A stretch of 64,000 nt of DNA from Acidobacteriota bacterium (GTDB lineage: Bacteria > Actinomycetota > Acidimicrobiia > Acidimicrobiales > Microtrichaceae), in assembly GCA_003577145.1 (NCBI GenBank), contig QEUP01000024.1, positions 79,384 to 143,383 of the forward strand, written 5' to 3'. Positions 52,469 through 60,716 of the stretch are shown here, piece by piece. The translations under genes and the position numbers were made by a program. The notes beneath the pieces are model-generated. The model did not search any database. It was not told the DNA's origin and was given only the letters and a program-made list of their open reading frames with translations. The stretch's first letter is position 1, and every line of letters starts with the position of its first letter.

Positions 52469-53923
52469 TCACCCGGTGGCGTGCGTCGCGGCGCACCGGC
52501 CGGCCCGACGCCCGAAGAACGTGCTGTCACCCAGGGAGATACCACTCACATACCCTGCTGCGGCGATCCCGGCGGTGCTGCGGCCGGCGGCGAACAAGCC
52601 CGGTATGGCCCTGCCGGAGGTGTCGAGCACCGCACCCTCGGTGCTGGTCGCCAGGCCCCCGAGCGTGAAGGTCGCGTAGTAGCTGTTGTCGACCCCGAGG
52701 TCGACTACGCCATAGGGCGGCTGAAGTGGAGTCACCCATTGTGCGGCCTTGTGGAACTCCGGATCGTCGCCCCTGACGGCGTGCTCGTTGTAGCGGTCGA
52801 GGGTCTGCTGGAGGGAGCCAGTTGGGAGGCCGATGTCGGCCTCCAGGTCGGCGGCGGAGTCGGCGACCCAGCGTGGCTTGTAGCCGGCGATGTTGACCTC
52901 GAAGGTGTCGTCGTCGTGCACGAAGTAGACCTTTCCGCCCTGACGGAGGAGGAACTCCTGTCCCAGCCGGCCGCTGTAGGCGTCCTCGTTGATGAACCTC
53001 TCTCCCCGGGTGTTGACGATGATCCCCCGTACCACCCGCCGCGGCGGGGTGAGCGGGATGCCTACCTCCAGATGATCCATGCCCATCACCGCCGCACCGG
53101 CGCCCTGAGCCATGCGGATGGCACGGCCGTCGTCCCAGCGGGTCCCGAGTGGCACGTTGCAGCGCAGCGCCGCCGGGCAGTTCTCGGCGACCATCCCTTC
53201 GTTGAACATGAAACCGCCGGCGGTGAGGACCACGCCCTTGCGGGCACGGACGTAGTGCCCCTCCCCGTCGAGGAGCACTTCGAGGCCGACGACCTCACCG
53301 TCGTCGACAACGAGCCGGTCGACTGCCGCGTCGGTGCGCAGGCGGGCCGGTGTCGCGTCCACAGCGGCGATCAAGCGCTGCATGAGAAAGCCACCGGCGG
53401 CGTCGGGGAACTTGGGATGATGGCCTCTGGGTGCCGGGATGGCGATCTCGGTGAAGGGCCAGGAGTCCTCCCCGCCGCTGAACACCAGTCCCGAGTCATC
53501 GGGAGGCTCCCGATTGGGCTCGGGGTGGAATCGGGCTTCGAAGGGCACGCCGTGCTCCACGAGCCAATGGAAGTGGTCGACGCTGCTCTCGCAGTAGAGC
53601 TGCACCTTCGCCTCGTCAACTCCCGGGCCACAGGCGGCAGACAGGAAGCGGGCCATCTCCTCGGGCGTGTCGCTGAACCCGCACTGCTGCTGCACGGGCG
53701 TACCGCCGCCGAGGTAGATCAGCCCGCCGGACATCGCCGAGGTTCCACCGCCCATGGGGGCAGCCTCGAGGACCAGTGTCTCGGCACCGGCCTCGGCGGC
53801 CTCGACGGCTGCACACGCGCCGGCACACCCCAGGCCGACCACCGCGACGTCGGTCTCGACGAGCCAACGGGGGACATCGGAGCGCTCGAGGGGTTCTTGC
53901 ATCGAACGGGCGGGTTCTCTCAT
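52469..53923 (-). CDS. FAD-dependent oxidoreductase of the fumarate-reductase/ketosteroid-dehydrogenase type
   Basis: 484 residues. FAD-binding start 'DVAVVGLGCAGACAAVEAAEAGAETLVLEAA' (GxGxxG then acidic), 'GGGTSAMSGGLIYLGGG', 'GVVLTAGGFMFNEGM' and a C-terminal 'LGGLATSTEGAVLDTSGRAIPGLFAAGRSTAGI' with 'YVSGISLGDSTFFGRRAG'. Such enzymes dehydrogenate or reduce small organic substrates or steroids; the substrate is unknown. ATG 53923, overlapping the toxin gene by 4 bases; ATG 53902 is an alternative start. Confidence 0.8.
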   Translation of the reverse strand: MREPARSMQEPLERSDVPRWLVETDVAVVGLGCAGACAAVEAAEAGAETLVLEAAPMGGGTSAMSGGLIYLGGGTPVQQQCGFSDTPEEMARFLSAACGPGVDEAKVQLYCESSVDHFHWLVEHGVPFEARFHPEPNREPPDDSGLVFSGGEDSWPFTEIAIPAPRGHHPKFPDAAGGFLMQRLIAAVDATPARLRTDAAVDRLVVDDGEVVGLEVLLDGEGHYVRARKGVVLTAGGFMFNEGMVAENCPAALRCNVPLGTRWDDGRAIRMAQGAGAAVMGMDHLEVGIPLTPPRRVVRGIIVNTRGERFINEDAYSGRLGQEFLLRQGGKVYFVHDDDTFEVNIAGYKPRWVADSAADLEADIGLPTGSLQQTLDRYNEHAVRGDDPEFHKAAQWVTPLQPPYGVVDLGVDNSYYATFTLGGLATSTEGAVLDTSGRAIPGLFAAGRSTAGIAAAGYVSGISLGDSTFFGRRAGRCAATHATG

Positions 53924-54360
53924 CGCCCGTCTCCGGCGAGTGGATCAGACCACCGCAGCCCAGGGAAGTGGGAGGAGCCGGTGTCGGCCGAGCAGGGCTC
54001 TGCGCTGTGCTCGATTGCCGGCGCGGCCAGGCGGGCGTCGTTGGTGAGGTTGCCGGCTGTGCCCAGTGGTAGGAGCAGTTCGCGCAGGACTTCGCCATGC
54101 CGGTCGGTCGGAGCGACGACGGTAGCGCACGGTTGGCTGAGCCAGCCATCGATGCAGTCGAACGCCTCCCGGACCTCCAGCGGTGACTCGAAGACCCGTG
54201 GCTGGGTGCTCAGCCGAAGGAACGCCATTAGCACCAACCACGCGAGTCCGAACGTCTCGGTGCCGGAGAGCCTCGCCTCGAGCCATCGGCGCGCCCTGTC
54301 GTGGTGATGGGACGTCTCCTCGACGGCGTAGATCAACAGGTCGACGTCACAGAGCTTCAC
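53920..54360 (-). CDS. vapC: VapC-like PIN-domain toxin, possibly impaired
   Basis: 146 residues from GTG 54360. 'MKLCDVDLLIYAVEE' (first acidic residues), 'FGLAWLVLMAFLRLSTQPRVFESPL', 'TAGNLTNDARLAA' (Asp108) and 'CSADTGSSHFPGLRW' (Asp126). In relatives the last block reads 'DxDF'; here the second Asp is Gly128, and the surrounding residues are changed, so RNase activity may be reduced. The GTG overlaps the stop of the upstream antitoxin remnant. Members of this family cleave tRNA or rRNA. Confidence 0.8.
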   Translation of the reverse strand: MKLCDVDLLIYAVEETSHHHDRARRWLEARLSGTETFGLAWLVLMAFLRLSTQPRVFESPLEVREAFDCIDGWLSQPCATVVAPTDRHGEVLRELLLPLGTAGNLTNDARLAAPAIEHSAEPCSADTGSSHFPGLRWSDPLAGDGR

Positions 54361-54618
54361 TTGCGCTTCTCGAGCATGCGGATCGTCTCGTCGTCTTCTC
54401 GCGAGCCGGCGAGGCGGAGCGCCGTGTCGAGGTCGATTCCTGGTCGCAGTCCCATGGGGGCGGTCGGCACACGGTAACGCCTGGCCTTCTGTGGCTTGGC
54501 CACCAGGCCTGCCCTGGGGGTGGCGTTGACGATCTCCTTGAAGGAGACCCCCGCGGCGGTGGGCGAGGTCCTTCAGCGCCTTCTCCAGGTCATCGTCGAG
54601 CGTCAGCGTGGTACGGAC
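54357..54618 (-). pseudogene. VapB-like antitoxin remnant (frameshifted)
   Basis: Read on the minus strand from 54618: 'VRTTLTLDDDLEKALKDLAHRRG', then the frame breaks at a run of five G (ccccc on the plus strand, about 54549-54553). Removing one G restores 'VSFKEIVNATPRAGLVAKPQKARRYRVP', '...GLRPGIDLDTALRLAGS' and 'EDDETIRMLEKRK', ending in TGA at 54357-54359. This matches ribbon-helix-helix/VapB antitoxins. No in-frame ATG or GTG precedes VRTTLTL before an upstream stop, so the start is lost as well. The intact layout would overlap vapC by 4 bases. Confidence 0.75.
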
Positions 54619-54760
54619 AGGAGCATCAAAGCATCAAGACCGAGCAATCATGATGTCCACATCGCGACCCCTACCGTAGGGCGCGGGCGCGGTTGAGGGG
54701 TGGCAGGGACGGATGGTGGCAGGTGACCCCGGTTCCGGCTGCCACTACCCTCGGTGGTCC

Positions 54761-54835
54761 GGGCGCTTAGCTCAGTCTGGCTAGAGCACTTCCCTTACAA
54801 GGAAGGGGTCACTGGTTCGAGTCCAGTAGCGCCCA
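54761..54835 (+). tRNA. tRNA-Val (anticodon TAC)
   Basis: 75 bases folding as a complete cloverleaf: acceptor GGGCGCT/AGCGCCC with discriminator A54835, D-stem GCTC/GAGC, anticodon stem CTTCC/GGAAG with loop CTTACAA (TAC at positions 34-36, reading GTA), T-stem ACTGG/CCAGT with TTCGAGT loop. No CCA is encoded. It is downstream of the toxin-antitoxin remnant and upstream of a convergent nitroreductase gene. Confidence 0.97.
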
Positions 54836-54840
54836 CTACC

Positions 54841-55578
54841 TCACGGCCGGCTGCCGGTGGGGTCCTCAGCCAGGAAGGGGCGGTTGCCGTAGCGATCGAC
54901 GTGGACGACCTCTCCGATCGGGCGGCGCCGGGTCGGCCCGTACCTCCCCTCGGCCCAGCCGATGGGGATGATGCACACGGGGTTCACGTTGAACGGCAGG
55001 CCGAGGACTCGCTTCGCCACCGGGACCAGCCAGATCGGTAGCGTCTGGATGGAGGCGCCGAGGCCCACGGCCCTGCACCCGAGCAGCAGGTTCTGCACCG
55101 CCGGGTAGACCGATCCGTAGAAGGACGAGACCGAGATCTGGGGCCAGCCCACCGACCGGTGCATCAGCCCCCGTCGGTAGCAGGGAACCACGAACACAGG
55201 GATCTCCTCGAAATGCTCCGCCTGCCACTGGCCGGGCCGGATGTTTCGCAGCGCGGTCTCGTCGCGTGCGGCGAGCTTCTCGGTGATCGGGTTGAAGACC
55301 CGGTACAGCACCCGGTAGAGGCGAGCCAGCCGGCGCTTCTGGTCGCGATCCTTGACCACGACATAGGACCAGTCCTGGGTGTTCGAGCTGGTAGGCGCCT
55401 TGAGCGACAGCTCCAGCAGGCGCAGGAGGATCTCGTCGGGCACCGGGTCGGTCTTCAAGCGGCGGACCGCACGTTGGGTCTCCATCGCCTCCACCATGGG
55501 CATGTCGAGCGAGTCCAGCACCTCCGCTCCAGGGTGCAGGTCGGAAGCGATCGCCGCGTCGTCATCTGTCTCGGCCAT
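54841..55578 (-). CDS. nitroreductase family protein (FMN)
   Basis: 245 residues from ATG 55578. 'AMETQRAVRRLKTDPVPDEILLRLLELSLKAPTSSNTQDWSYVVV' is the FMN-binding opening, and 'GSVYPAVQNLLLGCRAVGLGASIQTLP' and 'VCIIPIGWAEGRYGP' the later conserved parts. Such enzymes reduce nitro or enone groups with NAD(P)H; the specific role is unknown. TAGCGT seven bases before the ATG on the minus strand could be a -10 giving a leaderless mRNA. The gene ends 5 bases from the tRNA. Confidence 0.85.
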   Translation of the reverse strand: MAETDDDAAIASDLHPGAEVLDSLDMPMVEAMETQRAVRRLKTDPVPDEILLRLLELSLKAPTSSNTQDWSYVVVKDRDQKRRLARLYRVLYRVFNPITEKLAARDETALRNIRPGQWQAEHFEEIPVFVVPCYRRGLMHRSVGWPQISVSSFYGSVYPAVQNLLLGCRAVGLGASIQTLPIWLVPVAKRVLGLPFNVNPVCIIPIGWAEGRYGPTRRRPIGEVVHVDRYGNRPFLAEDPTGSRP

Positions 55579-55696
55579 GCGTGTGACGCTACCCAATACC
55601 GATCGGGTCGGGTGGCGGGACGCCTCGTCCGAGTTGAGGCCTGTTGGGGGCTGATGCTCTCGGCACACGGATCTGCGGGGCGACTACGGTGACGGC

Positions 55697-56926
55697 ATGG
55701 CTCGTCCCTCCACCGTCGATCCCACCAGCTCCGACGGAGCGACCCGGTTGCCCGGTCTCGACCAGGATCGCATCGTTGAGGCCGGGCTCGATCCTCAGGC
55801 GGTCACCGCACTCCTCACCCGCGCGCATCGCGAGATCGACCAGGGCCTGCTGCCCTCCTGCCAACTGGCGCTCGCGCGAGATGGCGAGGTCGTCGTCGAG
55901 GCGACGCTGGGGTCGGCGGAGCCCGTCGACCGCTACGTGATCTTCTCGTGCACCAAGGCGATCACCGGTGCGGCTGTCTGGCGGCTGCTCTCCGACGGCC
56001 GTCTGGCACGCGCTCAGCGGGTGGCAGAGGTGATCCCCGAGTTCGGCACCAACGGCAAGGACGTCGTGACCGTCGAGCAGCTCCTGACTCACACCGCGGG
56101 CTTCCCCCTCGCACCTCTCGGCCCCCCCGATTGGTCCGATCACGACGCCCGGCTCGCGCGCTACGCCAGGTGGCGGCTCAACTGGGAGCCCGGCAGCCGT
56201 TTCGAGTACCACCCCACGAGCGCTCATTGGGTGCTCGCCGAGCTCATCACCGCGGTCACCGGTGACGACTACCGCACGTGGATCCGCCGAGAGCTGCTCG
56301 ACCGGTTGGGCCTCGACCGACTGCTCCTCGGAGCCGATCCAGGCGCGAGCTCGCCGGTATCGCTGGATGCTCGACCCGTTCGGCTCGTCGGCGAGCATCC
56401 GACGCCCGACGAGATGGAGGCAGCTCTCGGGATGCGGATAGATCTCGCCGAACTGCTCGGTGAGGTCACCGACGAGGCCAAGGTCGCCATCAGCGAGCCC
56501 GACAACCTCGCAGTCGGTGTGCCCGCCGGGGGCGCGATCAGCACCGCCGCAGATCTCGCCCGCTTCTACCAGGCGCTGCTGCACGACGACGCGGGCCTGT
56601 GGGACCCCGAGATCCTGCGGCTCGGCACCGCCGAGGTCCTCTGCGACCTGCCTGACCCGATCCAGGGGTATCCGGCGCATCGCACTCTCGGTCTCGTCCT
56701 CGCAGGCGATGACGGCCACAAGGCGGTGAGGGGCTTCGGCCACACCGCCTCGCCCCGCGCGTTCGGCCACGGCGGAGCAGGCGGCCAGATCGCCTTCGCC
56801 GACCCCGCCACCGGGCTGTCCTTCTGCTATCTCACCGACGGTCACGAGCGGCAGCTGATCCGCGAATGGCGGCGAACCGCAGGCATCGCCAGCCGCGCCG
56901 CGGTCTGTGCCGGCGTGCCCGCCTGA
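55697..56926 (+). CDS. serine beta-lactamase/esterase family protein (class C fold)
   Basis: 409 residues. 'FSCTKAITGAAVW' contains the SxxK nucleophile motif; 'YHPTSAHWVLAELI' occupies the YxN position (Tyr kept, Asn replaced by Pro); 'GHGGAGGQIAFADP' is the C-terminal HGG motif. Homologues include EstB-type esterases and lactonases. No signal peptide, so probably a cytoplasmic esterase rather than an antibiotic-resistance enzyme. TACGGT six bases before the ATG could be a -10 (leaderless). Confidence 0.85.
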   Translation: MARPSTVDPTSSDGATRLPGLDQDRIVEAGLDPQAVTALLTRAHREIDQGLLPSCQLALARDGEVVVEATLGSAEPVDRYVIFSCTKAITGAAVWRLLSDGRLARAQRVAEVIPEFGTNGKDVVTVEQLLTHTAGFPLAPLGPPDWSDHDARLARYARWRLNWEPGSRFEYHPTSAHWVLAELITAVTGDDYRTWIRRELLDRLGLDRLLLGADPGASSPVSLDARPVRLVGEHPTPDEMEAALGMRIDLAELLGEVTDEAKVAISEPDNLAVGVPAGGAISTAADLARFYQALLHDDAGLWDPEILRLGTAEVLCDLPDPIQGYPAHRTLGLVLAGDDGHKAVRGFGHTASPRAFGHGGAGGQIAFADPATGLSFCYLTDGHERQLIREWRRTAGIASRAAVCAGVPA

Positions 56927-56928
56927 GC

Positions 56929-57642
56929 CTACAGCCAGCCGGCCAAGCCGAAGGTGGCAAGCAACACGACGACCACCGCCGCCAGAGACCCGACGACTCT
57001 GAGCTGCCGGGCCCGGCTCTGCATGTCGTACACCCATGCGGCCACCGCGAAGAACGTGGCGTAGCCGAAGATCACGATCAACAGCGGGTTCCACTTGTTC
57101 CAGAACCAGTACTCCCAGTGGAACCAGCCCGTGTGGACGAGCAGCTCCTCGATGAACACCGCGAGACACGAGAAGAGCAGCACGAAGATCCAACGGTTCG
57201 GTATCCCGGCCAGTCGCAGCTCCCTGTCGCCGGGCAGCATCTTGACGAAGACGATCCCCATGATAAGGAACATCATCGAGATCTCGATCGTGAGTCCGAC
57301 CAGGATCAAATAGCTCGTGTGCCCGGTCACGGTCCACAACGCCGAGCGGTCGGTCGCGTGCAGGATGGCCGAGTTGAGGATCTCGTTGATCCAGTCCATG
57401 AGCCAGAGGGCGAGACCGGCGAGCACCGCGTCCCAGTTCCGGCGTTCGACCTCCACCGCGTAGACGTAGATCACCAGTACCAGCAGCGTGACGGTGAACC
57501 ACTGGAACTGTGAAGCGTCGCGGAGGACCTCGAGCGCGTCCATCGACGGCTGGGTCAGCTCGGACAGCACCGACAGCACGGCAACGAGCATGGTCGCGGT
57601 GGTGAGCGTCGAGCAACCGAAGCGACTTCTCGACGAGGTCAT
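56929..57642 (-). CDS. conserved membrane protein of unknown function
   Basis: 237 residues with about seven hydrophobic helices. Notable positions: 'WLMDWINEILNSAILHATDRSALW' and 'FIEELLVHTGWFHWEYWFWNKWNP', rich in Trp, Glu and His, which could form a membrane site. I do not recognise the family. Its stop lies 3 bases from the stop of the convergent esterase gene. ATG at 57642. Confidence 0.6.
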   Translation of the reverse strand: MTSSRSRFGCSTLTTATMLVAVLSVLSELTQPSMDALEVLRDASQFQWFTVTLLVLVIYVYAVEVERRNWDAVLAGLALWLMDWINEILNSAILHATDRSALWTVTGHTSYLILVGLTIEISMMFLIMGIVFVKMLPGDRELRLAGIPNRWIFVLLFSCLAVFIEELLVHTGWFHWEYWFWNKWNPLLIVIFGYATFFAVAAWVYDMQSRARQLRVVGSLAAVVVVLLATFGLAGWL

Positions 57643-57724
57643 CGGTTGCCCGCGGGTATCACCGGGTCACCTCACCGGTAGTCCTACAGTCGGTACGGTG
57701 CAGGAGATCCAGGAGTGCAGCGCG

Positions 57725-58453
57725 ATGCAGGAACAGAGTCCGTCTCCCCGCCCGAACCAGCGTACGGCGCTGGAGCGCCTGGTTCGGGTCACAGCAGTGC
57801 TCCTCGCCCTGGCATGGATCACCGCCGCCTGCAGCAGCGACGACGACGACTCTGATCCGACCACTACCACCAGCGAGGCCAAGAGCGTGTCCGATGCCAG
57901 CTCCGACGACCTCGAGGCGTGGCAGAAGGATCTCAACGCGGTCGGCTGCTGGGCCGGTCCGGTGGACGGGGAGTTGGGTCCCGAGACCGAAGCCGCCATC
58001 AAGGAGTACCAGGAGGCCAAGGGGCTCACCGTCGACGGCTTGCTGGGTCCCGAGACCGAGGCCGCCCTCGAGAAGGACGCCGAGGAGGGCAACACCGTCT
58101 GCACCGGTGGCGGGAGCAGCACCACCTCCACGACCGGCGGCGGTGGCGACCAGAGCGCCTGTCCGGGCGGGCCAGAGTGCTACCAGACCAGCATCAGTCC
58201 GACCTCGGGCGGCTACGGCACGGTGATCACCGTGACAATCGTGGAAGGGGGCTGTGGTGACGAGGCGTCTCTCGAACCGCCCGGCGGGGGTGAGCCCATC
58301 GCCAGTACCGGTCAGATGGATCCCGCCGCCGGGAGCCTCAACGGGACCATGACGGTGCCTGATGAGATCCCCGCACCCGAGACCTACACGGTCTCGACCA
58401 ATGCCGGTCCCCAGTCCGAGTGCGCCAAGTCCTTCGAGGTGACTGCCGGCTGA
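57725..58453 (+). CDS. lipoprotein with peptidoglycan-binding domain
   Basis: 242 residues. 'VRVTAVLLALAWITAAC' gives the lipobox; an acidic spacer (SSDDDDSDPTTTT) follows. 'LEAWQKDLNAVGCWAGPVDGELGPETEAAIKEYQEAKGLTVDGLLGPETEAAL' is a PG_binding_1 domain, which holds proteins to the cell wall. After a Ser/Thr/Gly linker, a C-terminal Ig-like beta domain with Cys residues ends the protein. Probably anchored both to membrane and wall. Start ATG 57725; the frame extends upstream inside the divergent gene. Confidence 0.8.
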   Translation: MQEQSPSPRPNQRTALERLVRVTAVLLALAWITAACSSDDDDSDPTTTTSEAKSVSDASSDDLEAWQKDLNAVGCWAGPVDGELGPETEAAIKEYQEAKGLTVDGLLGPETEAALEKDAEEGNTVCTGGGSSTTSTTGGGGDQSACPGGPECYQTSISPTSGGYGTVITVTIVEGGCGDEASLEPPGGGEPIASTGQMDPAAGSLNGTMTVPDEIPAPETYTVSTNAGPQSECAKSFEVTAG

Positions 58454-58489
58454 GGGGACCGCCGACCGGGTGACTCAGGGGGCCCGATC

Positions 58490-58519
58490 CCCTAACCTGA
58501 CACTTGTGTCAGGTTAGGG
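58490..58519. promoter_or_regulatory. 14-bp-arm inverted repeat, putative operator
   Basis: CCCTAACCTGACAC (58490-58503), two bases, then its exact reverse complement (58506-58519). It lies 24 bases before the ATG of the amidohydrolase gene, in the right place to overlap its promoter. Length and symmetry suit a TetR-family dimer site. No regulator gene adjoins it, so the cognate protein is elsewhere on the chromosome. Confidence 0.6.
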
Positions 58520-58543
58520 CCGGAGCCGGGAGGAAGGGTCCAC

Positions 58544-59770
58544 ATGGAGCTGCCCAAGATCATCAGCGTGGACGACCACGTCGTCGAGCCGCCTCACGTC
58601 TGGCAGGCGTGGCTGCCCCGGAAGCACCGGGAGAAGGGCCCCCGCGTGGAGCAGAACAGATGGGGTCCTTTCGTGCACAAGGCCGGCGCCCGCTACATCA
58701 ACACCATCGACGAGGAAAACGGCATCCTCGGCGACGCCTGGTACTACGAGGATCGCCTCATCTACGTGCACAAGAGGTTCGTGGCCATCCCACTCGAGGC
58801 CACCCCCGGTGGTGACGTCTCCAAGTTCGACCGGGAGACCATGGAGATGACCCCGGTCACCTACGAAGAGATGCGGCCCGGCTGCTACGACCGCGACGCA
58901 CGCGTGGAGGAGTTCGAAGCCAACTGGATGGACGGCTCGCTGCCCTTCCCGACCTTCCCGCGCTTTTGCGGCCAGACCTTCATGGAGGGCGAGGACAAAG
59001 AGCTGGGCTTGGCCTGCGTCGAGGCCTACAACAACTGGATGATAGAGGAGTGGTGCGAGCCGTCCGGCGGCATGAACATCCCGCTCGGGATCGTTCCCAT
59101 GTGGGATCCGGACCTGGCAGCCGCCGAGGTCAAGCGGATCGCCGGCAAGGGCTGTCACGCGATCTGCTTCTCCGAACTGCCCGTTCGGCTCAAGCTGCCG
59201 TCTATCCACACCGGCCATTGGGATCCGCTGTTCGCCGCCTGCGACGACAACCACGTGACCATCTGCATGCACGTCGGCTCGTCGTCCACGAACCCGGCGG
59301 CCTCACCGGACGCGCCCGCTGCTGCGCACGGCACGCTCGCTTTCAACAACTCGATGGCGTCGATGTCGGACTGGCTCTTCTCCGGCAAGCTGATCGAGTT
59401 CCCGGGCCTCAAGCTCGCCTACTCCGAAGGTCAGATCGGTTGGATCCCCTACGCGCTCGAGCGGGCTGACGAGGTCTGGGATCGTCACAACGCGTGGATG
59501 CACACCAAAGAGAAGATCCCCGAGCCGCCCTCCTCGTACTACTGGGGTCGCATCTACGGCTGCTTCACGGCCGACCAAATCGGGCTCCTCAACATCGAGC
59601 ACTGCGGCGTCGACAACGTCTGCTTCGAGACCGACTACCCGCACACCGACACCTCATGGCCGCATTCGAAGGAATATGCGGAGAAGATCACCGCCCAGCT
59701 CAGTGACGACCTCGTCTACAAGGTTCTCAGGGGCAACGCCATCGAGATGCTCTCCCTCGACCGGGAGTAG
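58544..59770 (+). CDS. amidohydrolase-2 family metal-dependent hydrolase
   Basis: 408 residues. 'IISVDDHVVEPPHVWQAWLP' is the usual start of the amidohydrolase-2 (ACMSD-like) family; 'VTICMHVGSSSTNPAASPDAP', 'FPGLKLAYSEGQIGWIPYALERADEVW' and 'FETDYPHTDTSWPHSKE' hold the metal-site His and Asp residues. Members of this family are frequent in actinobacterial degradation pathways (decarboxylases or hydrolases). A GGAGGAAGGG ribosome site precedes the ATG, and the operator-like repeat suggests induction by a substrate. Confidence 0.85.
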   Translation: MELPKIISVDDHVVEPPHVWQAWLPRKHREKGPRVEQNRWGPFVHKAGARYINTIDEENGILGDAWYYEDRLIYVHKRFVAIPLEATPGGDVSKFDRETMEMTPVTYEEMRPGCYDRDARVEEFEANWMDGSLPFPTFPRFCGQTFMEGEDKELGLACVEAYNNWMIEEWCEPSGGMNIPLGIVPMWDPDLAAAEVKRIAGKGCHAICFSELPVRLKLPSIHTGHWDPLFAACDDNHVTICMHVGSSSTNPAASPDAPAAAHGTLAFNNSMASMSDWLFSGKLIEFPGLKLAYSEGQIGWIPYALERADEVWDRHNAWMHTKEKIPEPPSSYYWGRIYGCFTADQIGLLNIEHCGVDNVCFETDYPHTDTSWPHSKEYAEKITAQLSDDLVYKVLRGNAIEMLSLDRE

Positions 59771-59871
59771 GCCGGACCGGCGACAAGTCGCCCACCAGCG
59801 GGCGCGGAACTTCTCGGTGTTCATCTGCATCAGACATCGCACAGATCGATTCCCGTGAAGGGGGTGCCCAG

Positions 59872-60009
59872 ATGAACATCGATTGCGTCAAGAGCTACGT
59901 AGCTGCCGAGGGCCGCAGGAAGGTCCGGCACAGCGTGAAGGTCGACGAGGACACCGACGCCGGCCGTTCTGTGGCACAGCGTCACCACGGTCACGTCGAC
60001 AACGACTGA
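59872..60009 (+). CDS. possible small protein (45 residues)
   Basis: ATG 59872 with AAGGGGG about 8 bases upstream; the product MNIDCVKSYVAAEGRRKVRH continues with a charged, His-rich tail. It lies between the amidohydrolase and PNPOx-like genes. No homology is recognised and length is the only support besides the ribosome site, so it may be spurious. Confidence 0.3.
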   Translation: MNIDCVKSYVAAEGRRKVRHSVKVDEDTDAGRSVAQRHHGHVDND

Positions 60010-60033
60010 AGCCATCCTCACCCGGTCAGCGGC

Positions 60034-60468
60034 TCAGCCGGTGAAGTCCTTCGCGAAGTCGACGGTGTACCAGCGCTCGGGGGACATGCGGTACACGTGG
60101 CTCCCACCCCGGTCGGCGGTGGACTCGAGGTACATGTCACCGAATTCGGGCCCCAGGTAGCGGTAGGCCATGGCGCGTCGGGTCGGCTCATCGCAGACCT
60201 CGGTGCTGGTGACCGGGCCCTCCACGCTCACGTACTTGTAGGGCGGCGCTTCGGTCTGGGCGCACAGGCTGAACCGCCCGGCTGAGGCGATGGCCCGGGC
60301 CTTCACCGATGACGGCTCGGTGATGACCCACAGCTCGCCGCCCGGCTCGTAGCCGTACCAGATCGGCACTGCCAGGGCCGGCCCTGCGGCGGTGGCGATG
60401 CCGATGACGCCGACGTGGACATCAGCCAGGAAGGCCTCCCTCTCGGCCTGCGACATGCTGTGTGACAC
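60034..60468 (-). CDS. pyridoxamine-5'-phosphate-oxidase-like (FMN/F420 split-barrel) protein
   Basis: 144 residues. 'EREAFLADVHVGVIGIATAAGPALAVPIWYGYE', 'VITEPSSVKARAIASAGRFSLCAQ' and 'YVSVEGPVT' are typical of the small split-barrel flavin/F420-binding proteins abundant in actinobacteria. GTG 60468 has GGAGG six bases upstream, preferred over ATG 60456. Probably a reductase of unknown substrate. Confidence 0.8.
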   Translation of the reverse strand: MSHSMSQAEREAFLADVHVGVIGIATAAGPALAVPIWYGYEPGGELWVITEPSSVKARAIASAGRFSLCAQTEAPPYKYVSVEGPVTSTEVCDEPTRRAMAYRYLGPEFGDMYLESTADRGGSHVYRMSPERWYTVDFAKDFTG

Positions 60469-60716
60469 GGTCTGCCTCCCTGCTCGGGCGCACCGGGACT
60501 GGGCCTCCGCGGTGGCTGGCTCCGGGTCCGGCCTTCGGAATCGTAGCCCTGAACCGTCTGCGCCGGAGTCGGGAGGCCGCCCTCATCGCCAACGGGCGCG
60601 GTTGAACCCCGCCCCCACGGTCGAGGCAGTGGTCGAGCGCCGCGCCGCCTCGCGGGGCGCCGTGAGGATCAAGCCCCGCTCGGGAGCGCCGGTCGGGGAG
60701 GAGCTGACGGCGACCG

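Noticed and set aside
56929..57642. Assigning a transporter function to the membrane protein
   Set aside because: No family motif is recognisable; Trp/Glu/His-rich helices alone are not enough.
60469..60716. Hidden gene between the PNPOx-like and TPP-enzyme genes
   Set aside because: The open frames there are antisense or alternative-frame shadows; I see nothing convincing in these 248 bases.
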